DNA of 64,000 nt, from positions 62,001-126,000 of the forward strand of contig NZ_JHXD01000002.1 in assembly GCF_000687715.1 (NCBI RefSeq). The letters are read 5' to 3'. This document shows, in pieces, positions 8,435 to 16,752 of this stretch (position 1 is the stretch's first letter; the number at the start of each line of letters is the position of its first letter). Below the pieces are notes generated by a model that was given only the letters and a program-made list of their open reading frames with translations, was not told where the DNA came from and did not search any database. The stretch comes from Xylanibacter ruminicola Ga6B6 (GTDB lineage: Bacteria; Bacteroidota; Bacteroidia; Bacteroidales; Bacteroidaceae). A program made the position numbers and the translations under genes.

Positions 8435-10057
8435 ATGAAACTAAATAAAGTATTTCTTGCAGCTGGCATGTTTGCCGTAGCGCTTACCAGCTGTACAAAT
8501 TTGGATGTTAATCCAGATTCTCAATACACATACGACCCCAGTAAGAATTCTGGTGTAGATCCTATGATTATGGTAGAAGCAAAGATGGCTGACGTTTATT
8601 TCCATCTTTCAGGAACACTTGGTCGTCGTTATATGGAGGCTCAATCTCTTCCATCTGATGAATTTACTGCTCTGTCTTTCGATGGAGGTTATTATGATAG
8701 TGGAACCTATCATCATCAAGCCCTTCATGATAGTAGAGCTACTGACGAAGCTGTTGACTGGTACTCAGACGTAACTTCTGGTATCACAAAGGTAAATACC
8801 ATTCTTGAGGATTTGGGTAGTGGCGCTTCTGCTCAGATGACAGCCCCAGCCCGTGCTATGCGCGCCTACTTTACATGGATTCTGATGGATTGTTTTGGTG
8901 ATGCACCAATTCTTGAAAAAATACCTGCAGAGGGTGAGGTCGTTAATCGCTCTCCACGTAAGGAAGTAGCAGAGTGGATTGAGAGTGAGCTTATTGATAT
9001 TATTCCTTCGCTCACTGAGGACGTAACAGAGAACACCTATGGCAAGCCAACCAAATGGATGGCTAAGGCTCTGCTGGCTAAACTCTATATCAACTGGGCT
9101 GTTTATACAGCAGAGTCGGTTGACAAGTATGATGCAGCAACTGATGCCAATCCAAAGCTTGATGCTTGTATTGAGGTTTGTGATGATATTATTAATAGTG
9201 GCAAGTTTAATCTTGGTTCTGTTGACTATCTGCACAAGTTCTCTTATGATAATGGTCCACAGATTGAGGACTTTATCTATGCAATGCCTTATGATGCTCT
9301 TACTCGACAGGGAATGCAGTATGCCCGTCCTCGTTCTTTCAAACAGTTGAAGAACTTGGTGCCTAATTATTATGGATTCTCAGACAAGTTTACACAGTCG
9401 TTTGGTGGTAATATGGTTGTAACTCCTGAGTTTGCTAAGTTGTTCTGTCTCGATGGTGACATCCGTAACCTATGCATCTTGCGTGGTGACGTTTACATTC
9501 GCGATCCAAAGACTCTTAAGCCAACTTCTGAGCCATTCATGTATAACAACAAGCAGGTTCATTTCACAGAGGACATTACGCTGGTTAAGAAAGATAACAC
9601 TATTGACGTTGGTAATGACGATAATGCCATCCAGCAGGGCTGCCACTCTATTAAATGGTATACCACCCCAGCAGAATATAACAATGGTCGTAACCAGTCA
9701 AACGATGTGCCCATCTTCCGTTATGCTGATATCTTGATGATGAAGGCCGAGGCACTTGTACGCACAGGACAGGCTGGTGCTAAAGATCTCTTCAATCAGA
9801 TTCGTGCTTACGCTGGTGCACCTCAGATTACTGCTGAGCCTACACTTGCTGAGATCTACGACGAGCGTGGTCGTGAGTTCTTCGATGAGAACTGGCGTCG
9901 TAACGATATGATTCGCTTTGGTCACTTCGAGGATGAGTTCTTCCCTCATTATCAGGGATTCCCCGATGCAAACTTCGATAAGCGTCGTCGTATCATGCCA
10001 GTAGAGCAGGAGATGCTTGACCTGAATCCAACTTGGGAGCAGAACCCTGGTTATTAA
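8435..10057 (+). CDS. SusD/RagB-family glycan-binding outer-membrane lipoprotein
   Basis: 540 residues. The N-terminus MKLNKVFLAAGMFAVALTSC carries a lipobox, so Cys20 should be lipidated; NLDVNPDSQYTYDP follows, as in SusD proteins. The helical TPR-like scaffold is seen in AMRAYFTWILMDCFGDAPI and WMAKALLAKLYINWAVY, and the family C-terminus in IYDERGREFFDENWRRNDMIRFG. SusD proteins form the lid of the SusC barrel and capture glycan at the surface. It is the last gene of the GH28-SusC-SusD operon and is followed by a hairpin terminator. Confidence 0.96.
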   Translation: MKLNKVFLAAGMFAVALTSCTNLDVNPDSQYTYDPSKNSGVDPMIMVEAKMADVYFHLSGTLGRRYMEAQSLPSDEFTALSFDGGYYDSGTYHHQALHDSRATDEAVDWYSDVTSGITKVNTILEDLGSGASAQMTAPARAMRAYFTWILMDCFGDAPILEKIPAEGEVVNRSPRKEVAEWIESELIDIIPSLTEDVTENTYGKPTKWMAKALLAKLYINWAVYTAESVDKYDAATDANPKLDACIEVCDDIINSGKFNLGSVDYLHKFSYDNGPQIEDFIYAMPYDALTRQGMQYARPRSFKQLKNLVPNYYGFSDKFTQSFGGNMVVTPEFAKLFCLDGDIRNLCILRGDVYIRDPKTLKPTSEPFMYNNKQVHFTEDITLVKKDNTIDVGNDDNAIQQGCHSIKWYTTPAEYNNGRNQSNDVPIFRYADILMMKAEALVRTGQAGAKDLFNQIRAYAGAPQITAEPTLAEIYDERGREFFDENWRRNDMIRFGHFEDEFFPHYQGFPDANFDKRRRIMPVEQEMLDLNPTWEQNPGY

Positions 10058-10090
10058 TCCGAAGTATACATTTTATACAATCTTTATACG

Positions 10091-10126
10091 TCAGGGCGGG
10101 CACTACGGTGGCTGCCCTGATTTTTA
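10091..10126 (+). terminator. Rho-independent terminator after the SusD gene
   Basis: Arms TCAGGGC (10091-10097) and GCCCTGA (10114-10120) around a GC-rich interior, followed by a T-rich run at 10121-10126. It closes the GH28-SusC-SusD operon. Confidence 0.75.
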
Positions 10127-10148
10127 TTGGAAATTAATGGGTAATAGT

Positions 10149-10179
10149 TTTGGAAGTTAGATAATTTTTCGTATCTTTG
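10149..10179 (+). promoter_or_regulatory. Promoter for the binding protein-phosphatase operon, directly abutting the start codon
   Basis: TTTG at 10149-10152, 19-base spacer, TATCTTTG at 10172-10179: a full consensus match. The only plausible start codon (GTG at 10184) begins four bases after the -7 box, so the transcript would have little or no 5' leader. Confidence 0.85.
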
Positions 10180-10183
10180 CGGC

Positions 10184-11143
10184 GTGAAACCAAAGGTAAA
10201 ATTATTTATTACTGCTATAACGCTTGCTGTTTGCTTGCCGTTGCTGGCGCAGAAGAAATACACTGGAAAGTTCGTCTTTACGCCACAGTGGACTGCCCAC
10301 GCGCAGTTTGCTGGTTATTATGTGGCCCAGGAAAAAGGCTTCTATAAGGCCGAAGGTCTGGATGTGGATATAGTACACCCATCGGTATCCGAAACGGCTA
10401 TGCACCGCATTCAGGAGGCCGAGAGTCATGCCACCACGCTGCCACTCTGCTTGGCGATGGAGATTATGGACAAAGGTGTGCCTTTGGTGAACATCCTGCA
10501 AACATCGATGAACAACTCTACGGTTATCGTATCGCGCCGTGGTAAGAATCCGCTCACGCAGAAGGGTGCCCGTGTGGGTATCTGGCATGCCGGATTCGGA
10601 CAGGTGGCCATCTGCATGAGTCGCAAGGAGCATCTGAATTACCAGTGGATACAGTTTACATCGAACTTCGACTTGTTTATAAAAGGTGCCATCGACGCCA
10701 CGCTGGCTATGAGCTATAACGAGTACTACCAGCTGATGCAGATGGGCTTTACATTTACCAAGGATAATGTTTATCGCTTTAGCGACCATGGTTACAATAT
10801 TCAGGACGATGGCTTGTATATGCGTCGCGACTACTACGAGACACATAAGGCCAAGGCAGAGAAGTTTGCCCGTGCCAGTCGTAAGGGTTGGGAATGGGCC
10901 AGCGAGCACCCAGAGGAAACGCTGGATATTGTGATGAAATATGTACAGCAGAACCACGTTACTACCAATCGTACGCTGCAGCGCCTGATGCTGAAAGAGA
11001 TATTGCGCCTGCAGGTGGACCGCGACTCGAAGAAACGCGAGTTCCGTTTGCGCCCCGATATGGTGAAGAAAGCCAATATGCTGATGCGCTCGAATGGGAT
11101 GCTGAAGCGCGACATTACTTACAAAGAATTATTAGATCGTTAA
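10184..11143 (+). CDS. THI5/NMT1-like periplasmic substrate-binding protein
   Basis: 319 residues with a cleavable signal peptide (VKLFITAITLAVCLPLLAQ, no lipobox), so free in the periplasm. The core matches the SsuA/THI5 (NMT1-like) binding-protein fold: FVFTPQWTAHAQFAGYYVAQ, EKGFYKAEGLDVDIVHPS, then TLPLCLAMEIMDKGVPLVNI. Relatives bind pyrimidine-like, sulfonate or other small ligands. No ABC permease or ATPase gene is nearby; instead a membrane SpoIIE-type phosphatase starts six bases after the stop, so a sensory rather than transport role is likely (inference). The start is GTG at 10184; no ATG would preserve the signal peptide. The ligand is unknown. Confidence 0.8.
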   Translation: MKPKVKLFITAITLAVCLPLLAQKKYTGKFVFTPQWTAHAQFAGYYVAQEKGFYKAEGLDVDIVHPSVSETAMHRIQEAESHATTLPLCLAMEIMDKGVPLVNILQTSMNNSTVIVSRRGKNPLTQKGARVGIWHAGFGQVAICMSRKEHLNYQWIQFTSNFDLFIKGAIDATLAMSYNEYYQLMQMGFTFTKDNVYRFSDHGYNIQDDGLYMRRDYYETHKAKAEKFARASRKGWEWASEHPEETLDIVMKYVQQNHVTTNRTLQRLMLKEILRLQVDRDSKKREFRLRPDMVKKANMLMRSNGMLKRDITYKELLDR

Positions 11144-11149
11144 TACCAC

Positions 11150-13072
11150 ATGAAGAATCCAAGAGACTATATCCGCACTTCCCTGTCACGTCGCCTTAGT
11201 ATTATCATTGTACTGATGGCCTCGATATTTTTTCTGGGATCACTTGGATTCTTGTTTGTAGAGTCGCGTAAGGCTGTGCGCGAGGAGGCGCTGAACGGTG
11301 CGGCTCAGGTGCTGGATAACACAGTGCAGCGTGTAAACGTGCTGATGCAGCGTGTGGAGATAGCATCCGACAACTTTATGTGGCTGCCATTGCGACACTT
11401 GGATGTGGCCGACTCGATGTTTGTGTATTCGCGCCGTATCCTGACCTGCAACCCCGATCTGAACGGTTGCTCGATAGCTTTCGAACCTAACTATTTCCCC
11501 GATAAGGGCCATTATTTCTCGGCCTATACCCTTAACGACAATGGCAAATTCGACACCACTCAGGAAGGTAATCCCGCCTACGACTATCATTATATGGACT
11601 GGTATCAGGCTCCCAAACTGCTGGATGAGCCAGTGTGGATTGAGCCGTTTGCTGATTTCAACCCTGAGGATGTCTATGCCGAGGAGATTATTGCTTCGTA
11701 CTGCCGCCCAATGAAGGATTCGAAGGGCCGCTATGTGGGTACATTCTCTACTGATATCTCGATGGAGTGGATATCTAAAACCATATCCGAAGTAAAGCCC
11801 TATCCCAATTCGTATTGCATTATGATAGGTCAGAGTGGTACTTATTTTGTACACCCTGATACTACAAAGTTGCTGCGCGAGAGTATTTTTACGCCCACAC
11901 TCGAGCATCCTGATACAGCACTTACCAACCTGGGACATGCCATGCAGCGTGGCGAAACAGGTGTGCGCAAGCTGGTGTTCGAAGGCAAGGAGAGCTACGT
12001 GTTCTACAAGCCACTTGGCATTACGGGCTGGAGTGTGGCTATGGTTTGTCCTGAGAGCGATATTTTTGGCGGATACATGCGTCTGTATAAGATAGTTATC
12101 TTTATCGTTATCGCCGGCTTGATACTGATGCGTCTGGCCTTCAGTCGTATCATCAAGCGCGAGCTGAAGCCACTGAACACGTTGGCACAGCAGGCCGAGA
12201 CGATTGCATCGGGACAGTTCGACAAAACGTTGCCACGCGATAATCGTATCGACGAGATTGGTAAACTCACGCATTCGTTCAGCGACATGCAGCACTCGTT
12301 GGTAAACTACATCAGCGAGCTGAAGCGCACCACAGCTGTTAAAGCCTCTATCGAGAGTGAGTTGAAGGTGGCCAGCGACATACAGATGGGTATGATTCCA
12401 CGTGTGTTCCCACCATTCCCAGAGCGCAAGGATATCGACCTGTATGCACTGATGACCCCAGCCAAGGTGGTTGGTGGCGACCTGTATGACTACTTCCTGC
12501 AGAACGAGCGCCTTTACTTCTGTGTGGGCGACGTATCGGGTAAGGGTATTCCTGCAGCAATGTTTATGGCGATTACACGTGACCTGTTCCGTATTATTGC
12601 CCAGCAGAACCGTTCGCCATGGGAAATTGCTACGATGATGAACAACTTCCTGGTAAAGGACAACGACCAGAGCATGTTTGTAACTATGTTTATTGGTATG
12701 GTTGACCTGCCTAAGGGCCGACTGGAGTACTGTAACTGCGGTCATAACGTGCCTATACTGGACGGTAAGTTCCTGGAGATGGGCAGCACTAACCAACCTT
12801 TGGGCTTGTGGGAGTGCAAGGCCTTTGAGGGCGAGGTGATAGAGGATATACGCAACCGACAGCTGTTGGTTTATACCGACGGACTGAATGAGGCAGAGAA
12901 CGACCGTCAGGACCGTTTGGGCGACGAACGTCTGTTGGAAGCCATGCAGGGTACTGAGCAGCTGACATCCGAGGAGGTTATACACCGTCTGCAGATAGTG
13001 GTAAACAACCATCGTGCAGGTGCAGAACCTAACGACGACCTGACGCTGCTGTGCCTCTCAATCCGTAAATAA
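11150..13072 (+). CDS. Membrane sensor phosphatase: Cache-like domain, HAMP, SpoIIE/RsbU-type PP2C
   Basis: 640 residues. A membrane segment near 18-38, a periplasmic Cache-type sensor domain of about 270 residues, a second membrane segment near 312-330, a HAMP linker (RELKPLNTLAQQAETIASGQ, then FDKTLPRDNRIDEIGKL), and a cytoplasmic SpoIIE-type PP2C domain from about 400. Metal-binding aspartates are in VVGGDLYDYF, VGDVSGKGIPAAMFMA and the terminal NDDLTLLCLSI, so it looks catalytically intact. The family dephosphorylates STAS-type anti-sigma antagonists, freeing them to bind RsbW-like kinases; such a pair lies at 20581-21309. The tight link to the upstream periplasmic binding protein suggests that protein delivers the signal (inference). 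Confidence 0.88.
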   Translation: MKNPRDYIRTSLSRRLSIIIVLMASIFFLGSLGFLFVESRKAVREEALNGAAQVLDNTVQRVNVLMQRVEIASDNFMWLPLRHLDVADSMFVYSRRILTCNPDLNGCSIAFEPNYFPDKGHYFSAYTLNDNGKFDTTQEGNPAYDYHYMDWYQAPKLLDEPVWIEPFADFNPEDVYAEEIIASYCRPMKDSKGRYVGTFSTDISMEWISKTISEVKPYPNSYCIMIGQSGTYFVHPDTTKLLRESIFTPTLEHPDTALTNLGHAMQRGETGVRKLVFEGKESYVFYKPLGITGWSVAMVCPESDIFGGYMRLYKIVIFIVIAGLILMRLAFSRIIKRELKPLNTLAQQAETIASGQFDKTLPRDNRIDEIGKLTHSFSDMQHSLVNYISELKRTTAVKASIESELKVASDIQMGMIPRVFPPFPERKDIDLYALMTPAKVVGGDLYDYFLQNERLYFCVGDVSGKGIPAAMFMAITRDLFRIIAQQNRSPWEIATMMNNFLVKDNDQSMFVTMFIGMVDLPKGRLEYCNCGHNVPILDGKFLEMGSTNQPLGLWECKAFEGEVIEDIRNRQLLVYTDGLNEAENDRQDRLGDERLLEAMQGTEQLTSEEVIHRLQIVVNNHRAGAEPNDDLTLLCLSIRK

Positions 13073-13116
13073 CAGACATTACATAATCATTTATCAACCA
13101 TTTTATTATCAACTGT

Positions 13117-14427
13117 ATGAAAAAGATTTTTATTTGCCTGATGATGGCAAGTACGATGACTGCTCAGGCACAAATCGCACGTTTTTCAGGAAAGACAGCG
13201 CTCGAAGAGATTGCTGCCGACAAGTTCTTGGCTGCTGGTAACATGACCGACTACGATCATCTGCCACGCACGGCTCTTACTCCTGCCCCTAAGGGCTACG
13301 AACCTTACTATCTGTCGCACTATGGTCGCCATGGTGCCCGCTATCTGCTTGAGGAGAACGATTATGCCATGCCAGTGCAAACCCTTCGCAAGGCCAAGTA
13401 TGCTGGCAAGCTGACGCCACTGGGCGATAAGGTGCTGGCTAAGCTCGACTCGATGCAGAAGACTACTAAGGACCGACTGGGCGACCTGACAGCTACTGGT
13501 CAGCGTCAGCACCATGGTATTGCCAAGCGTATGGCGCAGAACTTCCCTGAGATTTTCAAGACACCCAATCTGCCTATCCACTCGGTTTCTACTACCTCTA
13601 TCCGTGCCATTATCTCTATGATGGCCGAGTGCGAGGAGCTGCAGGCTGCTAATCCATCGGCCCGTATCTTTAATGATGCCAGTAAGGCTGATATGCACTA
13701 TATGAACTACTCGCCATCGCGCCAGGAGCGCGGCATGGGTATGCCACAGATGAACGTGATGCGTGCCATGCAGAAGCAGCAGGCCATGAGCGACAGTTTG
13801 AAGCACCCTGAGCGCCTGATGCAGCAGCTGTTTAACGATCAGCACTGGGTATATCTGAATGTAACTACAGGCTCACTGATGAGCAAGATAGCTGATGTGG
13901 CGCTGAACATGCAGAGTCATGATGGCGATGCCACCCTGTTGGAACTCTTTACGCCAGAGGAACTGCGCGACTTGTGGCGCAGCAACAACCTGTACTGGTA
14001 TCTGCTTTACAGCAATGCTCCACAAACAGGCGGCAAGATGCAGTGGAACCAGAAGAACCTGCTGAAGAACATAATTGAGACTGCCGACACCGTTACACAG
14101 ACTCAGGTATCGCTACGTTTTGGTCATGATACCGTAGTACTGCCTCTGCTGTGTATGCTGGATCTGGATGGATCGGCTGTACAGGTTGATAACCTCGACG
14201 AGCTCGAAAACTCGTTCCGCACCTACTACCTCATCCCTACAGGCAGTAACGTGCAGTTTATCTTCTATCGCCCCAAAAAGGGAAAAACAGGCGATATCCT
14301 AGTAAAAGTATTGTTTAATGAGCGCGAGGCCCACATGCCGCTTAAAACCGACACATGGCCCTATTACAAGTGGCAGGACGTTCGCGAGTACTACTTAGCC
14401 AAGCTGGCCGAGCAGGAAAAGAAATAA
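13117..14427 (+). CDS. Histidine acid phosphatase family protein (phytase/MINPP-like)
   Basis: 436 residues with a signal peptide (cleavage near TMTAQAQ), so periplasmic. The catalytic block is YLSHYGRHGARYLLEENDY with the RHGAR motif at residues 71-75, whose His is the phosphorylated nucleophile in this clade. LTATGQRQHHGIAKRM and SVSTTSIRAIISMMAECEEL follow as in branch-2 enzymes, and LRFGHDTVVLPLLCMLDL near residue 330 provides the distal His-Asp proton donor. The likely role is phosphate release from phosphomonoesters, possibly inositol phosphates in plant-rich diets; substrate is inference. It follows the phosphatase gene by 44 bases with no TAnnTTTG box seen between, so it may be co-transcribed. 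Confidence 0.85.
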   Translation: MKKIFICLMMASTMTAQAQIARFSGKTALEEIAADKFLAAGNMTDYDHLPRTALTPAPKGYEPYYLSHYGRHGARYLLEENDYAMPVQTLRKAKYAGKLTPLGDKVLAKLDSMQKTTKDRLGDLTATGQRQHHGIAKRMAQNFPEIFKTPNLPIHSVSTTSIRAIISMMAECEELQAANPSARIFNDASKADMHYMNYSPSRQERGMGMPQMNVMRAMQKQQAMSDSLKHPERLMQQLFNDQHWVYLNVTTGSLMSKIADVALNMQSHDGDATLLELFTPEELRDLWRSNNLYWYLLYSNAPQTGGKMQWNQKNLLKNIIETADTVTQTQVSLRFGHDTVVLPLLCMLDLDGSAVQVDNLDELENSFRTYYLIPTGSNVQFIFYRPKKGKTGDILVKVLFNEREAHMPLKTDTWPYYKWQDVREYYLAKLAEQEKK

Positions 14428-14439
14428 AAACAAACATGT

Positions 14440-15543
14440 TTAGATATTATGCAGATATTCCTCGTCGGCAATCTTGCTGGCGAGGATTGCATCTGCAATG
14501 GCTTTCTCCATCACCAGCGAGGCCAGCACGCCAACAGTGTTGACGTCCGACAAAATCATACCGCCGCTAAGGGAAATGGCATAAACGGTATCGCCATCAG
14601 CCATGGTAAACACTGGCCGTATGCTGCGTGCCATGCCGGTAGAGGCGATATTTGCCACCTTCTGTAGGTCGGCGACACTCAGATGGGCGTTGGTAAACAC
14701 GGCTGCGATGGTGGTATTGCCTGCTATCAGATCGGAATACTGGTTCTTGAGCACTGCCTGTTCGGCACTTACAAAGCCCTTGCGGTTGATGGTGGTCATG
14801 CCTGCTATCTTAACACCATCCTGGAAGATGTCGCCTAAGGCATTGACAACAACGGCTACACCTACCTCCAATTGTCCAAGACGTGCTGCAGCATAACCAA
14901 TGCCACTCTTCTGGGCTGTGGCCATGCCGCCAGGTTTACCTACTGTAGCACCTGTGCCGACACCTACATTGCCGCTGAGTGGTGAGTTGCTGGCAATGGC
15001 ATTCTGACAAGCTTTATAACCCATTTCGCGGTCGGGGCGGATGTTACTTTTGCCGTATGAAAGGTCGAAGATGCAACTCTGACATACAATGGGTACCAGT
15101 CCGTAGCCTGTGTTATAGCCATAGCCATGTTCTTCAAGGCAGGTTACCACGCCGTCGGAAGCTGCCAAGCCATAAGCAGAACCACCACTGAGAACCAGAG
15201 CGTTGAGAGGCTGTGTGTTGCGCTGAGGGTCTAATACTGGTACCTCGCGCGATGCAGGTCCACCACCCAGGACTACCGCTGAGGCCATGGATGCCTCTGG
15301 GAAAAAGAATACCGTTACACCTGTTTGGGCATCATTGTCTTGTGCATTTCCAACGCTTATGCCTTGAAGTTCTGAAAAAGGAAGGGATTCTACCAAATTA
15401 TCCATGTCGCTATAGTTATCGACACGGTTTGTTGTATCCACTCCTAACATCTTTTTATCATTGTTCTTTGAACATGATGTAAATATGCTTAAGCCGCAAA
15501 TATGAATAGCGGCGAAGAGCCCTAAAAAGATCTTCTTTTTCAT
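14440..15543 (-). CDS. P1-family peptidase (DmpA/NylC-like N-terminal nucleophile hydrolase), lipoprotein
   Basis: 367 residues. The N-terminus MKKKIFLGLFAAIHICGLSIFTSC ends in a lipobox, giving a predicted lipoprotein. The body matches the P1 peptidase / L-aminopeptidase-D-esterase family: ALVLSGGSAYGLAASDGVV, then GVGTGATVGKPGG and LEVGVAVVVNALGDI. In NylC-type relatives the proenzyme self-cleaves between Asn and Thr; here GNTTIAAVFTNAHL presents that Asn-Thr pair near residue 275, and the following MADGDTVYAISLSGG is the conserved downstream block. A TTG-initiated extension to 15552 is possible but the ATG at 15543 is preferred. It is convergent with the histidine phosphatase gene and has its own -7 box at 15570-15577. 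Confidence 0.88.
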   Translation of the reverse strand: MKKKIFLGLFAAIHICGLSIFTSCSKNNDKKMLGVDTTNRVDNYSDMDNLVESLPFSELQGISVGNAQDNDAQTGVTVFFFPEASMASAVVLGGGPASREVPVLDPQRNTQPLNALVLSGGSAYGLAASDGVVTCLEEHGYGYNTGYGLVPIVCQSCIFDLSYGKSNIRPDREMGYKACQNAIASNSPLSGNVGVGTGATVGKPGGMATAQKSGIGYAAARLGQLEVGVAVVVNALGDIFQDGVKIAGMTTINRKGFVSAEQAVLKNQYSDLIAGNTTIAAVFTNAHLSVADLQKVANIASTGMARSIRPVFTMADGDTVYAISLSGGMILSDVNTVGVLASLVMEKAIADAILASKIADEEYLHNI

Positions 15544-15569
15544 GTCGTTCAAAAGTTTAATAGGAATTG

Positions 15570-15577
15570 CAAATATA
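15570..15577 (-). promoter_or_regulatory. -7 box (TATATTTG) for the P1 peptidase gene
   Basis: The minus strand reads TATATTTG, 26 bases before the ATG at 15543 and downstream of the tRNA gene, so the peptidase gene need not depend on tRNA transcription. Confidence 0.55.
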
Positions 15578-15593
15578 GTGTTTTTTGATTTTG

Positions 15594-15667
15594 TGGACCA
15601 GCCTGGGCTTGAACCAGGGACCTCCAGATTATGAGTCTGTTGCTCTAACCAACTGAGCTACAAGTCC
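15594..15667 (-). tRNA. tRNA with CAU anticodon (tRNA-Met, elongator type likely)
   Basis: The minus strand folds as a 74-nucleotide cloverleaf: acceptor GGACTTG with CTGGTCC, D-arm GCTC/GAGC, anticodon arm CAGA-CTCATAA-TCTG with anticodon CAT, T-arm CCTGG-TTCAAGC-CCAGG, discriminator A; CCA is not encoded. The acceptor stem has one T-T mismatch at pair 6-67. CAU is shared by elongator Met, initiator Met and lysidine-modified Ile2. The normal G1-C72 pair argues against an initiator; separating elongator Met from Ile2 needs a model-based search. Confidence 0.92.
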
Positions 15668-15693
15668 GATGCCTTTGCTTTGAAAAGCGAGTG

Positions 15694-15701
15694 CAAAGGT
15701 A
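15694..15701 (-). promoter_or_regulatory. -7 box (TACCTTTG) for the tRNA gene
   Basis: The minus strand reads TACCTTTG, an exact TAnnTTTG match, 26 bases upstream of the mature tRNA 5' end. Confidence 0.65.
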
Positions 15702-15785
15702 CGGCAATTTCTTTAAATATCCAAATTATTAAGAGAAAATAACTAAAAATGATTGATTGGCAGGGGTAAATTGCGGATTTTTGAG

Positions 15786-15793
15786 TACCTTTG
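15786..15793 (+). promoter_or_regulatory. -7 box (TACCTTTG) for ribF
   Basis: Exact TAnnTTTG match ending nine bases before the ribF ATG at 15803, implying a very short leader. It also rules out an in-frame TTG at 15791, which lies inside the box. Confidence 0.7.
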
Positions 15794-15802
15794 CAGCCTA
15801 AT

Positions 15803-16750
15803 ATGGAGATATTCTACGATATAAAAGATACGATGATAGTGCCCGAGTGCGCTGCTACGATAGGCGTGTTTGATGGCGTTCATGCTGGGCATCGCCAGGT
15901 TATCAAGCAGATGATGGACGAAGCACAGCAGCATGGCTACAAATCAATGGTAATCACCTTCGATAAGTTGCCACAACAGCTGTTTGTGCCTGGTTTCCAG
16001 GCGCAGCTGATTACCACACTCGACGAGAAGATACAGTTGCTTGGCGAACTTGGCATCGACTACTTGGTGGTGCTGCCTTTTGATATGCAGATAGCACAGC
16101 TCACGGCGCGTGAGTTTATGGCGCAGATACTGCACGAGCACCTGAATGTAAAAGCTCTGTGTATAGGCTACGATAACCAGTTTGGACGTGGGCGCCAGGA
16201 AACGTTCGGCGACTATGTGGAATATGGTAAAGCGCTTAATATACACGTATTTAAGGCTATGGAGGTATGCCCTGATGGGTTTGATGTGCCTGTAAGCTCG
16301 TCGCTGATAAGACATCTGATAACCGAAGAGGGCAAGGTGTTTGAAGCCTCGCAGATGCTTAATTACTATTACACGCTTACTGGTCGGGTGGTGACAGGTG
16401 AACATATCGGTACAGGGTTAGGCTATCCTACGGCTAATGTAATGTCTGACAATGCAGAAAAGCTGATACCTGCCGACGGTGTTTATGCTGTGTTGGCCAG
16501 TATTGATGGGAGCGAACCTATGCAGGCGATGATGAACATAGGCAAACGTCCTACTTTTAATGGGAAGCAGCGCACTCTTGAGGTGAATATTCTTGATTTT
16601 AAGGGTGACCTGTATGGCAAGCAAGTTTCCATCAGTTTTGTAAAACTTGTGCGCTTGGAGCAACACTTTTCGTCGGCTGACGAGTTAAAACGTCAGATAG
16701 AGAAAGACGAGGTATTAATTAGAGATATATTTGAAAAGATAATAAAGTAA
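15803..16750 (+). CDS. ribF: Bifunctional riboflavin kinase / FMN adenylyltransferase
   Basis: 315 residues, cytoplasmic; makes FMN from riboflavin and FAD from FMN. The N-terminal nucleotidyltransferase domain has the HxGH motif in IGVFDGVHAGHRQV (residues 20-33) and SSSLIRHLI; the C-terminal flavokinase domain has the GTGLGYPTANV block and GVYAVLASIDG, then MNIGKRPTFNG and the ending VRLEQHFSSADELKRQIEKD. Length is typical. The ATG at 15803 is chosen because upstream in-frame codons fall inside the promoter. The CPBP protease gene starts two bases after its stop, suggesting co-transcription. Confidence 0.96.
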   Translation: MEIFYDIKDTMIVPECAATIGVFDGVHAGHRQVIKQMMDEAQQHGYKSMVITFDKLPQQLFVPGFQAQLITTLDEKIQLLGELGIDYLVVLPFDMQIAQLTAREFMAQILHEHLNVKALCIGYDNQFGRGRQETFGDYVEYGKALNIHVFKAMEVCPDGFDVPVSSSLIRHLITEEGKVFEASQMLNYYYTLTGRVVTGEHIGTGLGYPTANVMSDNAEKLIPADGVYAVLASIDGSEPMQAMMNIGKRPTFNGKQRTLEVNILDFKGDLYGKQVSISFVKLVRLEQHFSSADELKRQIEKDEVLIRDIFEKIIK

Positions 16751-16752
16751 AT

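Noticed and set aside
11240..13012. 590-codon open frame antisense to the SpoIIE phosphatase gene
   Set aside because: It mirrors a well-supported gene whose codon use leaves few stops on the other strand; the antisense product has no recognisable domain, signal or promoter.
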